Below are positions 52,046-60,277 of a stretch of 64,000 nt of DNA, in pieces. Within the stretch, counting starts at the first letter, position 1. Every line of letters begins with the position of its first letter. A model generated the notes under the pieces. That model saw only the letters and a program-made list of their open reading frames with translations, was not told the DNA's origin and did no database searches. The position numbers and the translations under genes are program-made. The stretch lies in NCBI RefSeq assembly GCF_001429285.1, contig NZ_LMJJ01000040.1:689365-753364 (forward strand), written 5' to 3'. This DNA comes from Ensifer sp. Root278 (GTDB lineage Bacteria > Pseudomonadota > Alphaproteobacteria > Rhizobiales > Rhizobiaceae).

Positions 52046-52744
52046 TTAGCCAGCTGCCAGCCGGTTGTGCTTGCGCTTCATGAAGTCCTTGGCGGTTTCG
52101 ACGGCGATCGCCGCGTCGCGGCAATAGGCGTCGGCGCCGACGGCCTTGCCGAATTCCTCGTTCAGCGGCGCACCGCCGACGAGAACGACGTAGTCGTCGC
52201 GCAGTCCCTTTTCCTTCAGCGTGTCGATCACGACCTTCATATAGGGCATGGTGGTGGTCAAAAGCGCCGACATGCCGAGAATGTCCGGCTGCTCGCGCTC
52301 GATCGCTTCGAGGTAGTTCTCGACCGGGTTGTTGATGCCGAGGTCGACGACGTCGAAGCCGGCACCTTCCATCATCATGCCGACGAGGTTCTTGCCGATG
52401 TCGTGAATGTCGCCCTTAACGGTGCCGATCACCATCTTGCCGAGCTTCGGCGCGCCGGTTTCGGCGAGAAGCGGGCGCAGGATCGTCATGCCGGCCTTCA
52501 TGGCGTTTGCCGACAAAAGCACTTCCGGCACGAACAGGATGCCGTCGCGGAAGTCGATGCCGACGATGCGCATGCCTTCGACCAGCGCCTGGGTCAGGAC
52601 ATCGTAGGGCGTCCAGCCGCGCTTGAGCAGGATGTGGGTCCCGTCCTCGATTTCTTCCTTCAGACCGTCATAGAGGTCGTCGTGCATCTGCTGCACAAGT
52701 TCTTCGTCGGAAAGGTCCTCGAGAATGATTTCATCGTCTGCCAT
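52046..52744 (-). CDS. Corrinoid (B12-binding) methyl-carrier protein, MtgC/MttC-like
   Basis: A 232-residue carrier. The N-terminal helical methionine-synthase-type cap domain (about 18-100; LLSANAMKAGMTILRP) is followed by a cobalamin-binding Rossmann domain (about 105-225). The lower-ligand motif DIHDIGKNL supplies the cobalt-binding histidine, and the nucleotide tail sits by SALLTTTMPYM and VLVGGAPLN. It carries the methyl group from MttB to the THF methyltransferase. It is divergent from the MttB gene. Confidence 0.95.
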   Translation of the reverse strand: MADDEIILEDLSDEELVQQMHDDLYDGLKEEIEDGTHILLKRGWTPYDVLTQALVEGMRIVGIDFRDGILFVPEVLLSANAMKAGMTILRPLLAETGAPKLGKMVIGTVKGDIHDIGKNLVGMMMEGAGFDVVDLGINNPVENYLEAIEREQPDILGMSALLTTTMPYMKVVIDTLKEKGLRDDYVVLVGGAPLNEEFGKAVGADAYCRDAAIAVETAKDFMKRKHNRLAAG

Positions 52745-53078
52745 ATTGGGGTTCCTCGGTTCCTGGCACGGCCGCGCAAATATTCCGGGCGCGTCCATCA
52801 ATCCATAGCGTTCGATTTCTAAAAATCTGTTTTCGAAAGCGACGTCGCATATGACAAAAAGCGACGGGAGGCAGCTTCTTTTGACGCCTGCATATTCTTA
52901 ACAAAAACAATATATTCGCGCCACGCGGTTTTTGGCGTCCTGTGGTCGCTTCTCGGTAGTGTTCGAGTTGCGCCACTCCTTGGCGCATTGAGACCCGCAA
53001 GGCCCCCTATGCTTGGTAGCATTAGGACCAATTGATGCTTGAAGGCGCAAAAAGTGATGCGCGGGAGAGGAAAAGCGA
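52745..53078. promoter_or_regulatory. Divergent control region of corrinoid protein and MttB genes
   Basis: A 334-bp region between the two start codons. It contains a 10-bp palindrome GCGACGTCGC (52839-52848) with another GCGAC word at 52861, next to AT-rich sequence (52850-52920). This is a plausible site for a shared activator or repressor; which one is unknown. Confidence 0.45.
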
Positions 53079-54653
53079 ATGAGCGACGTGACAGATCAGG
53101 GCGCGGGTGAAGGCGGCGGTCGCCGCTCGCGTGGCGAGGGACGGGGAGCGGCAGCACGGCGTGCGTCGCGCACCGGGGGCGGTCCGGGACCGTCTCTGCC
53201 CTATATCCAGCGCAAGATTCGCGAATATGAGGTCCTCGACGAGGAAGGCCTGCAGCTCATCGAGCGCAATGCCGACACGATCCTTGAGGAAATCGGCATC
53301 GAATTCCGCGACGACGCCGAGGCGCTCGAACTCTGGAAAGAGGCCGGTGCCGACGTGCGCGGCCAGCGCGTGCATTTTCCCAAGGGGCTCTGCCGCGAAC
53401 TCCTGAAGACGGCGCCTTCAGAATTCACCTGGCATGCCCGCAATCCGGAGCGTAGCGCCCAGGTCGGCGGCAAGGCGACGATCTTCGCGCCGGTTTACGG
53501 CCCGCCCTTCGTGCGCGATCTCGAGGGCAACCGCCGCTATGCGACGATCGAGGATTTCCGCAATTTCGTGAAGCTCGCCTATATGGCGCCGTCGATACAT
53601 TCGTCGGGCGGCACGGTCTGCGAGCCGGTCGATATCCCGGTCAACAAGCGCCATCTCGATATGGTCTACAGCCATATCAAATATTCCGACAAACCCTTCA
53701 TGGGCTCGGTCACGGCGCCGGAGCGCGCGGAAGACACGATCGCCATGGCGAAGATCGTCTTCGGCGATGAGTTCGTCGAAAACAATTGCGTCACGCTGAA
53801 CCTGATCAACGCCAACTCGCCGATGGTCTTCGACGAGACCATGGTCGGCGCGCTGAAGGTCTATGCCCGCCACAACCAGGCCTGCGTCCTTTCGCCGTTC
53901 ATCCTGTCGGGCGCCATGAGCCCGGTGACGGTTGCCGGCACGCTGACGCAGATCCTTGCCGAAGTTCTCGCCGGCGCCTCGTTCACCCAGCTGATCCGCA
54001 AGGGCGCGCCGGTTCTGTTCGGCACCTTCGCCGCCTCGATCTCGATGCAGTCGGGCGCACCGACCTTCGGCACGCCGGAGCCGTCGCTGGTTTCCTATGG
54101 CGCGGCCCAGCTCGCGCGTCGCCTGAAGCTGCCGTTCCGTACCGGCGGCTCGCTCTGCGGATCCAAGGTTCCGGATGCGCAGGCCGCGCACGAATCGGCG
54201 AGCACCCTGAACATGACGCTGCTTGCCGGCACCAACTTCGTGCTGCATGCGGCCGGCTGGCTCGAAGGCGGTCTCGTCTCGTCCTATGAGAAATTCATGA
54301 TCGACCAGGACCAGCTCGGCATGATGCAGAAGATGGCCGAGGGCATCGATCTCTCCGAAGAAGCCCAGGCGCTCGACGCAATCCGCGAAGTAGGCCCCGG
54401 CAGCCATTATCTCGGCTGCGCCCATACCCAGGCCAACTTCCAGACCGCGTTCTATCGCTCGCCGCTCGCCGACAACAATTCCTACGAACAGTGGGAAGTG
54501 GAAGGCGAAAAGCGCATCGAGCAGCGCGCCAATGCGCTCGCCCGCACGTGGCTGGAACACTACGAGGCGCCTTATCTCGATCCCGCGATCGACGAGGCGC
54601 TCAAGGACTACATTGCCAAGCGCAAGGACTCGATGCCGGACGCTTTCACCTGA
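53079..54653 (+). CDS. MttB-superfamily methyltransferase, non-pyrrolysine (glycine betaine-type)
   Basis: A 524-residue TIM-barrel enzyme of the trimethylamine methyltransferase superfamily. Full-length similarity runs from YIQRKIREYEVLDEEGLQLI to the C-terminus. There is no in-frame TAG, so it belongs to the non-pyrrolysine branch, whose known members demethylate glycine betaine, proline betaine or carnitine onto a corrinoid protein. The first about 35 residues are an Arg/Gly-rich extension (GGGRRSRGEGRGAAARRASR). The reading frame stays open for 36 more sense codons after the TGA. Confidence 0.92.
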   Translation: MSDVTDQGAGEGGGRRSRGEGRGAAARRASRTGGGPGPSLPYIQRKIREYEVLDEEGLQLIERNADTILEEIGIEFRDDAEALELWKEAGADVRGQRVHFPKGLCRELLKTAPSEFTWHARNPERSAQVGGKATIFAPVYGPPFVRDLEGNRRYATIEDFRNFVKLAYMAPSIHSSGGTVCEPVDIPVNKRHLDMVYSHIKYSDKPFMGSVTAPERAEDTIAMAKIVFGDEFVENNCVTLNLINANSPMVFDETMVGALKVYARHNQACVLSPFILSGAMSPVTVAGTLTQILAEVLAGASFTQLIRKGAPVLFGTFAASISMQSGAPTFGTPEPSLVSYGAAQLARRLKLPFRTGGSLCGSKVPDAQAAHESASTLNMTLLAGTNFVLHAAGWLEGGLVSSYEKFMIDQDQLGMMQKMAEGIDLSEEAQALDAIREVGPGSHYLGCAHTQANFQTAFYRSPLADNNSYEQWEVEGEKRIEQRANALARTWLEHYEAPYLDPAIDEALKDYIAKRKDSMPDAFT

Positions 54654-54764
54654 AAGGGTCCCGAGCGAGCCAGGGAGCAAGGCGGCGCGGCGCAGGTGGC
54701 CGACATGATCCAGAAGGAGGTCTGGCGCCCGCATTACGAACACCAGGGGCCGAAACCGAAATGA
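54654..54764 (+). other. 36-codon in-frame open stretch after the mttB-type stop
   Basis: In the same frame as the methyltransferase, after TGA 54651-54653, 36 sense codons follow (KGPERAREQGGAAQVADMIQ, then KEVWRPHYEHQGPKPK). They end in TGA, overlapping the next gene's ATG as ATGA. About four fifths of third positions are G or C, like real genes here. It may be a C-terminal extension reached by readthrough or one cut off by mutation. Confidence 0.4.
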
Positions 54765-55462
54765 CGGCGCCTTCCGCGACAGCGGACAAGATTGTCGAGA
54801 TGGTCCGTGCGGCGCTGGCGCCGCACGGACTTTTTTTGCGCGGAACGGTGAACGTCTCTTCCGCAGAGGCGGCACCGCTGCTGACCGATGGGCGACCGGC
54901 GGCAAGCGTGCTGCTGATCGGCAATATCGGCGGCTCGCTCTGGCAGGCCTTCAGTGCCTGGCGGGAGGGCCTGCCGGATCGTGGCGGCACTGATCCGCTC
55001 GACACCTGGTCGAAGGTGGTGATCGGGCCGGTTGCCGCAGCCTGCGGGGCGACCGCCTATTTCCCATCCGATCCGCCCTGGCAGCCTTTCCAGCAATGGG
55101 GGATGCGGGCCGAGGACCTCAAGGCTTCGCCGCTCGGCATCCTCATCCATCCGCGTTACGGGCTCTGGCACGGTTATCGTGGCGCCCTTGCTTTCGACAG
55201 GCCGCTTCCCGAAACCGGCGAGCGGGCGGCGCAGCACCCTTGCGATCGTTGTGCCGCAAAGCCCTGCATGTCAGCCTGTCCAGCAAATGCGCTTGTCGAA
55301 GAGCGCTTCGATGTCGGCCTCTGCCGCGGGCATCTGCGCAGCGAAGCGGCCAGGGGTTGCCTGTCGGCAGGCTGTCTTTCGCGCGATGCCTGTCCTGTCG
55401 GGAGTGACTATCGCTATCGTCAGGAACAGCTTCGCTTCCATATGGCAGCGCTTAGCCTCTAA
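54761..55462 (+). CDS. QueG-like 4Fe-4S protein, putative corrinoid reductase partner
   Basis: A 233-residue cytoplasmic protein. The N-terminal part (about 1-155) resembles the cobalamin-binding fold of epoxyqueuosine reductase QueG (VLLIGNIGGSLWQAF, GACGATAYFPSD-type segments). The C-terminal part has a 4Fe-4S cluster (CDRCAAKPCMSACPANAL) and further cysteines (GCLSAGCLSRDACP). It probably helps reduce the corrinoid or the reactivator. ATGA overlap with the open stretch after the MttB gene suggests coupling. Confidence 0.78.
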   Translation: MTAPSATADKIVEMVRAALAPHGLFLRGTVNVSSAEAAPLLTDGRPAASVLLIGNIGGSLWQAFSAWREGLPDRGGTDPLDTWSKVVIGPVAAACGATAYFPSDPPWQPFQQWGMRAEDLKASPLGILIHPRYGLWHGYRGALAFDRPLPETGERAAQHPCDRCAAKPCMSACPANALVEERFDVGLCRGHLRSEAARGCLSAGCLSRDACPVGSDYRYRQEQLRFHMAALSL

Positions 55463-55700
55463 AGCTTGATCCCGGTGGGTCCGCAGTTTTCCTCTGCATC
55501 ACGCTCTAACTTACGAGAATCGATCACCTTTATGACTGGGGTCGGCGCCCCAAAATCGCTGTGGTCTCGGCCGCCCGGCTGACCTCCTTGTCTGCAAAGA
55601 TGGTGCAAATCTCCAAAATGACTAAAATTGGAGATGTCTTGGAAAGATAATATTATCGAATTTACACCGATCTGGACGGCGTGGCGTTGGAGTCCATCGT

Positions 55701-56252
55701 ATGAGAGGTAGCCCAGTCGTATCCGTGAGTAACTATCCTCCGCACCTTTCGCGTGAGGAGGTGGAAGCGCAGATCTCTCGCCTTAACAGCATCCACGCCG
55801 CAAACAGCCAGGTCCTCGATGAAGCCTTCAAGCGCCTGCTGGCGATCGGCGCCGGCCATGCCGCCGTCATTGCCGCCTGCATCACCGGCTTCGATGCGCT
55901 GGTGGACCGTTCGGTGTTTTCGGGCGGTTTCCTTCCCGATGCCATCGACCTGCTCCGGAAATTCGCACTGACCGTCAGCGCCCTTGGCCTGTTCCTGACC
56001 TTCCTGGCGATCGGCAACAATTTCGGCGAGGTGCAGAAGGAAGCGAAGCGCCATGCGGTGAAGCTCGCAACAACGCTCAGGGAAAAGCGCCTGCTGCTTT
56101 CGCTGTCGCAGGATGTGCTGAACCGCGATCCCAAATCCTATTTGCTCGCAGGCGTCGGCGGCTTTGCCTGCCTCTGCGTGATCTTCGGGCTGGCGGCCGC
56201 GGCCGGGTGCTACGGGCTTGTGATTGCTATGGGTTTTCTGGTCAGCGGCTGA
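55701..56252 (+). CDS. Hypothetical membrane protein
   Basis: A 183-residue protein. A polar helical N-terminus (REEVEAQISRLNSIHAANSQ) is followed by three to four hydrophobic helices (AAVIAACITGFDALVD; FALTVSALGLFLTFLAIGNN; LLAGVGGFACLCVIFGLA). I do not recognise it. The upstream 238 bp is partly AT-rich (55610-55690) and includes a degenerate palindromic repeat near 55463-55505. Confidence 0.65.
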   Translation: MRGSPVVSVSNYPPHLSREEVEAQISRLNSIHAANSQVLDEAFKRLLAIGAGHAAVIAACITGFDALVDRSVFSGGFLPDAIDLLRKFALTVSALGLFLTFLAIGNNFGEVQKEAKRHAVKLATTLREKRLLLSLSQDVLNRDPKSYLLAGVGGFACLCVIFGLAAAAGCYGLVIAMGFLVSG

Positions 56253-56344
56253 CGGCATACGGTGATTGCCTTAGTCAAGTCGCATCAATCGTTCTGATCT
56301 GACCGCTGACGGTAGTTTCTATAGGAAAGCGAAAGGACCGAAGT

Positions 56345-56663
56345 TTGCGAGTAAACCGGAGGACAGCGGTTACTGTTGTTGTGTGTATCGCATTCGCAGC
56401 CTTCCTTGTTTGGCTCGAGCGCACGCGAAGAACTGCTTTCCTTTCCCTCATTTGCTGCGCGGGCGAAAGTGAATTCAGTCGGAGATTTTGTCGAAAGAGC
56501 GGATTGGGTGGTAATTGTACGGAAGCCGCAGTCGAGGCTGGAGGCTGATTCTGAATACGACATGGTCAAGTATGAAGCGATTGCAAACTTAAACGAAAGA
56601 AAATTCACTGTTCTCTATGGTTCATGCCGAAATGTTATTAATGTTGGTGACGAAACACTTTGA
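56345..56663 (+). pseudogene. Possible frameshifted small membrane-anchored protein gene
   Basis: A TTG at 56345 opens RVNRRTAVTVVVCIAFAAFL, an N-terminal anchor. The frame then looks random. From about 56425 another frame carries plausible protein (NSVGDFVERADWVVIVRKPQ, EADSEYDMVKYEAIANLNER, FTVLYGSCRNVINVGDETL) to the stop at 56663. The region is AT-rich compared with its neighbours. The surrounding 56253-56800 holds nothing else I can support. Confidence 0.35.
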
Positions 56664-56800
56664 TTTGTCCGTGGACATTTTCTGAATATTTATCCTGAAG
56701 GCAGCGATAGCTGCTGCCTCCGTACATCGTTTCCGACCCCGCGCCAGAACCGCCGCAATCTCCGTCATGCTTGGTGGCTGATTCGATTGGACCTTTCGCC

Positions 56801-57550
56801 ATGCCGCTTTTTCCAAAACCTTTTCTCGTAGGTGCCGTTCTTTCCGCTGGTCTTGCCGGTCCGGCGGCTGGCGCCTGCCGTGACGTCAGCCATCTCGGGC
56901 AGGACTATGTCGCCTGCAGCTTCGATCCGGCGACAAGCGATATTCGCCTCTACAATAAAGACCAGGCGGGCGTGCCCTTTCGCTCCTTCCGGGCGCTGTC
57001 ACTCGAACTGCGCCACCGTGAGGAGTACATGGCCTTCGCCATGAACGGCGGCATGTATCACGACGACCTGTCGCCCGTCGGCCTGCACATCGAGGAGGGG
57101 CGCGAGCAGGCGCCGCTCAACACCAATACCGGCTGGGGCAATTTCCATCTGCTGCCGAATGGGGTGTTCTACATCGACGACGGCAAGGCGGGGGTGATGG
57201 CGGCGGAAGCCTATCGTGATGCCGGGATCACACCGCGCTTCGCCACGCAATCCGGGCCGATGCTGGTGATCGACGGAAAGCTGCATCCGCGCTTGCTGCC
57301 CGATAGCACCAGTTTCAAGACCCGCAACGGCGTCGGCGTGACGGACAAGGGCGAGGTGGTCTTCGTCATCTCGAAACGCCCGGTGCGTTTCCACGATTTC
57401 GCGACGCTCTTTCGTGACACGCTTGATTGCCCCAATGCGCTTTTCCTCGACGGCACGATTTCCAGCGTCTACGCGCCCGAGATCAATCGTCACGACCGGC
57501 TGTTTCCGATGGGGCCGATGATCGCCGTCGTCGGGAAGTTTCCCCGCTGA
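56801..57550 (+). CDS. Phosphodiester glycosidase (NAGPA-type) family protein
   Basis: A 249-residue secreted protein with a signal peptide (about 1-26, AGPAAGA). The NAGPA domain contains FAMNGGMYHDDLSPVGLHIE, NGVFYIDDGKAGV, ATQSGPMLVIDGKLHP and a late LFLDGTISSVYAPE. The conserved Asn/Gly and Asp residues are present. The family removes N-acetylglucosamine linked through phosphate and also occurs in exopolysaccharide loci. ATG 56801 gives a good signal peptide; an earlier start at 56771 would spoil it. Confidence 0.85.
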   Translation: MPLFPKPFLVGAVLSAGLAGPAAGACRDVSHLGQDYVACSFDPATSDIRLYNKDQAGVPFRSFRALSLELRHREEYMAFAMNGGMYHDDLSPVGLHIEEGREQAPLNTNTGWGNFHLLPNGVFYIDDGKAGVMAAEAYRDAGITPRFATQSGPMLVIDGKLHPRLLPDSTSFKTRNGVGVTDKGEVVFVISKRPVRFHDFATLFRDTLDCPNALFLDGTISSVYAPEINRHDRLFPMGPMIAVVGKFPR

Positions 57551-57561
57551 TTTTCTCTGGA

Positions 57562-57608
57562 CGCGGGATGCGGGCGGAAAACCGCACGCACTTTTCCTCA
57601 TCCCGCTC
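57562..57608. repeat. Dispersed palindromic repeat, copy 2
   Basis: CGCGGGATGCGGGCGGAAAA to CCTCATCCCGCTC. It is the reverse complement of the element at 28508-28553 with a few changes. It follows the glycosidase stop by 11 bp and is followed by an A-run, so it may also end transcription. Confidence 0.75.
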
Positions 57609-57669
57609 GAAAAAAATATGTCTTCCACCCAAGGATCGGGCAGCCTGCAACGTCTAAGGTTCAAATGAG

Positions 57670-58215
57670 GTGAGGGCGGGCACGGATTTGGACGCTGAAC
57701 TCGTCGAAAAGGCGGTAAGTGGAGACCGGCAGGCTTTTGGCCAGCTGGTCGAGCGACACTACGATTTTGTCCATGCGGTCGCCTGGCGCTGGTCCGGCAA
57801 TGTGTCGGATGCCGAGGATATCGCCCAGGATGTCTGCCTGCGCTTAGGGGGCGCGATCCGTGGTTTTCGCGGCACCAGCCGGTTTCGCACCTGGCTCTAT
57901 ACGCTGACTTTGAATGCCGCCCGCGATCACAAGAGACGGCAGGCGCGCGATGACCGGCGCATGCAGGCCTATGCCAGCGAACAGGCGACGATCGCTCCGC
58001 CCGAGGATCCCGATGAGGAGCAGCGCGAGGCGCTGTGGGCGGCGGTGCGGGACCTGCCGGAAAAGCAGTGCGATGCGGTGCTGCTCGTTTACGCCGAGGG
58101 GCTGAGCCATGCGGCTGCCGCCGACGTGCTCGGATGCTCGGAAGCAACCATATCCTGGCATGTGCACGAGGCGCGCAAGCGACTGAAGACATTGCTCGGC
58201 AAGGAGGCCGTGTGA
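57670..58215 (+). CDS. ECF-type sigma factor
   Basis: A 181-residue RNA polymerase sigma factor. Region 2 includes FGQLVERHYDFVHAVAWRWS, DAEDIAQDVCLRL and FRTWLYTLTLNAARDHKRRQ. Region 4 has LPEKQCDAVLLVYAEGLSHA and VLGCSEATISWHVHEARKRL. It starts at GTG. It is coupled to the VWA-domain membrane protein that follows (2 bp between stop and ATG, or overlap if GTG 58212 is used), which takes the anti-sigma position. Confidence 0.92.
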   Translation: MRAGTDLDAELVEKAVSGDRQAFGQLVERHYDFVHAVAWRWSGNVSDAEDIAQDVCLRLGGAIRGFRGTSRFRTWLYTLTLNAARDHKRRQARDDRRMQAYASEQATIAPPEDPDEEQREALWAAVRDLPEKQCDAVLLVYAEGLSHAAAADVLGCSEATISWHVHEARKRLKTLLGKEAV

Positions 58216-58217
58216 CG

Positions 58218-60254
58218 ATGAGCGACGATTTCGAAAAGCTCTCCGGGCTCACCCCGCCGAAGGCTTCCGCGGAAGCGCGCGCCCGCGCGCTCACTGCCGC
58301 CATGCAGGCCTTCGACGAGCGGCAAGAAAATTCGACTGCCACCCAAGGATCGGTCCAGCCGGTTCGTCAAAGCTCCATCTTCAACCGGATATGGAGCCCT
58401 ATCATGAACCGGAAACTGCTTGCCGGATCGGCACTCGCCACCCTGCTCGTCGTGCCCGCCGCAGCCTTTCTGACGCTCGAACTGACGCGCAACGGTGCGC
58501 CCTTCGGCGAGAGCGCGCAGGAGATCGCGCTGAAGGACGAGGCGAAGAAGGAAGTGCAAAGGCAAAGGCCCGAGCCGCAGATGGCGGCCAAAAAGGCGGC
58601 CACAGATGAACTCGCGCGCCAGCGGGAGGCAAAAACCCTGGAGGCGCCCGCCAGCGCAGCGGTGGAGAGCGAGGCCGCAGCGCCCGCTGCGGATGCAATG
58701 GCCAACGGCGTTGCGCGCGACAGCGCCGCCCCGCTGTCGGCCGTCGGTGGCATGCAGCCGCAGATGACTTATCAGCCTGCGCCGATCGCCCAGGAGAAGA
58801 GCCTGATCGCACCGCCGGAAAACCGCGAGCGCTTCGGCAAGGCCGACAGCAATCCGGTGAAAAGTGTTGTGACTGACCCGGTCTCGACCTTCTCGGTCGA
58901 TGTCGACACGGCAGCCTACGCCTTCGTGCGCCGCTCGCTGATGGAAGGGCAGATGCCGGAGCGTGACGCCGTGCGCGTCGAGGAGATGCTCAATTACTTC
59001 CCCTATGATTGGCCGCGCCCGGAAACCGCCGCCGAGCCGTTCAAGGCGACGGTGACGGTGACGCCGACGCCTTGGAACGGCGGCACGCGGCTGATGCATG
59101 TGGCGATCAAGGGCTACGACGTCGTGCCAGCGCAAGCGCCGAAGGCAAACCTCGTTTTCCTGATCGACGTCTCCGGCTCCATGGACGAGCCGGACAAGCT
59201 GCCATTGTTGAAGAGCGCCTTCCGGCTGCTCGTCGAGAGATTGAAGCCTGAAGATACGGTTTCGATCGTCACCTATGCCGGCAATGCCGGAACGGTGCTG
59301 GAGCCGACAGCGGTGAAGGACAAGGCGAAGATCCTTTCGGCGATCGATACCTTGCAGCCGGGCGGTTCGACCGCCGGCGCCGAAGGTATCGATGCGGCCT
59401 ATGCGCTCGCCGAGAAAGCCTTCGTCAAGGGCGGGGTCAACCGCGTCATGCTGGCGACGGATGGCGACTTCAATGTCGGTCCGTCGAGCGACGACGACCT
59501 GAAGCGGCTGATCGAAGACAAGCGCCAGAGCGGCATCTTCCTGTCGGTGCTCGGCTTCGGCCGCGGCAACTACAACGACGCGCTGATGCAGACGATCGCC
59601 CAGAACGGCAACGGCACGGCGGCCTATATCGACACGCTCGCCGAGGCACAGAAGACGCTGGTGGAGGAGGCGGGCTCGTCGCTCTTCCCGATCGCCAAGG
59701 ACGTCAAGCTGCAGGTGGAGTTCAACCCGGCGGCGATCGCCGAATACCGGCTGATCGGCTACGAGACGCGCGCCTTGAAGCGTGAAGACTTCAACAACGA
59801 CAAGGTGGACGCCGGCGATATCGGCTCCGGCCATAGCGTCACGGCGATCTACGAGGTGACGCCGACGGGCAGCCCCGCGGTGCTGAACGACGACCTGCGC
59901 TATGCGGAGGCACAGAAGCCGGCGGCAGAGGCAAGCCCGCATGGCGGCGAGCTCGCCTTCCTGAAGATCCGCTACAAGAAGCCTGACGGCGACAGGAGCG
60001 AGCTGATCACCACGCCGGTGACCGAGGCCAATGCAGTGCCGGCGCTCGCTGAGGCGCCCAACGATGTCCGCTTCTCCGTCGCGGTTGCGGCCTTCGGGCA
60101 GAAGCTCTCGGGCGTAACGGCCCTCAACGACTATGCCTATGACGCCGTCATCGACCTCGCATCGGCTGCCAAGGGCGCCGATCCGTTCGGCTACCGCGCC
60201 GAGTTCGTCAATCTGGTGAGGTTGGCGAAGGGGCTCGGCGGTTCCCGCAACTGA
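58218..60254 (+). CDS. VWA-domain membrane protein, YfbK-like
   Basis: A 678-residue protein. The cytoplasmic N-terminus (about 1-60) is followed by one membrane helix (about 64-92; LLAGSALATLLVVPAAAFLT) and a long Ala/Glu/Gln-rich periplasmic linker. The YfbK-type N-terminal domain follows (DVDTAAYAFVRRSLMEGQMP), then a VWA domain with an intact MIDAS motif DVSGSMDE (about 316-323) and a DUF3520-type C-terminus. The N-terminal cytoplasmic stub could act as an anti-sigma domain for the coupled sigma factor (inference). Confidence 0.88.
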   Translation: MSDDFEKLSGLTPPKASAEARARALTAAMQAFDERQENSTATQGSVQPVRQSSIFNRIWSPIMNRKLLAGSALATLLVVPAAAFLTLELTRNGAPFGESAQEIALKDEAKKEVQRQRPEPQMAAKKAATDELARQREAKTLEAPASAAVESEAAAPAADAMANGVARDSAAPLSAVGGMQPQMTYQPAPIAQEKSLIAPPENRERFGKADSNPVKSVVTDPVSTFSVDVDTAAYAFVRRSLMEGQMPERDAVRVEEMLNYFPYDWPRPETAAEPFKATVTVTPTPWNGGTRLMHVAIKGYDVVPAQAPKANLVFLIDVSGSMDEPDKLPLLKSAFRLLVERLKPEDTVSIVTYAGNAGTVLEPTAVKDKAKILSAIDTLQPGGSTAGAEGIDAAYALAEKAFVKGGVNRVMLATDGDFNVGPSSDDDLKRLIEDKRQSGIFLSVLGFGRGNYNDALMQTIAQNGNGTAAYIDTLAEAQKTLVEEAGSSLFPIAKDVKLQVEFNPAAIAEYRLIGYETRALKREDFNNDKVDAGDIGSGHSVTAIYEVTPTGSPAVLNDDLRYAEAQKPAAEASPHGGELAFLKIRYKKPDGDRSELITTPVTEANAVPALAEAPNDVRFSVAVAAFGQKLSGVTALNDYAYDAVIDLASAAKGADPFGYRAEFVNLVRLAKGLGGSRN

Positions 60255-60277
60255 GTGGCAGTCCGCTTATCTCCGCG

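Noticed and set aside
53079-54653. Pyrrolysine-type MttB
   Set aside because: There is no in-frame TAG; the gene is full length without one, so it belongs to the non-pyrrolysine branch.
55463-55510. A further palindromic repeat near AAGCTTGATCCCGGTGGG
   Set aside because: It resembles a rhizobial repeat family but is too degenerate and has no second copy in this window to support it as a separate feature.
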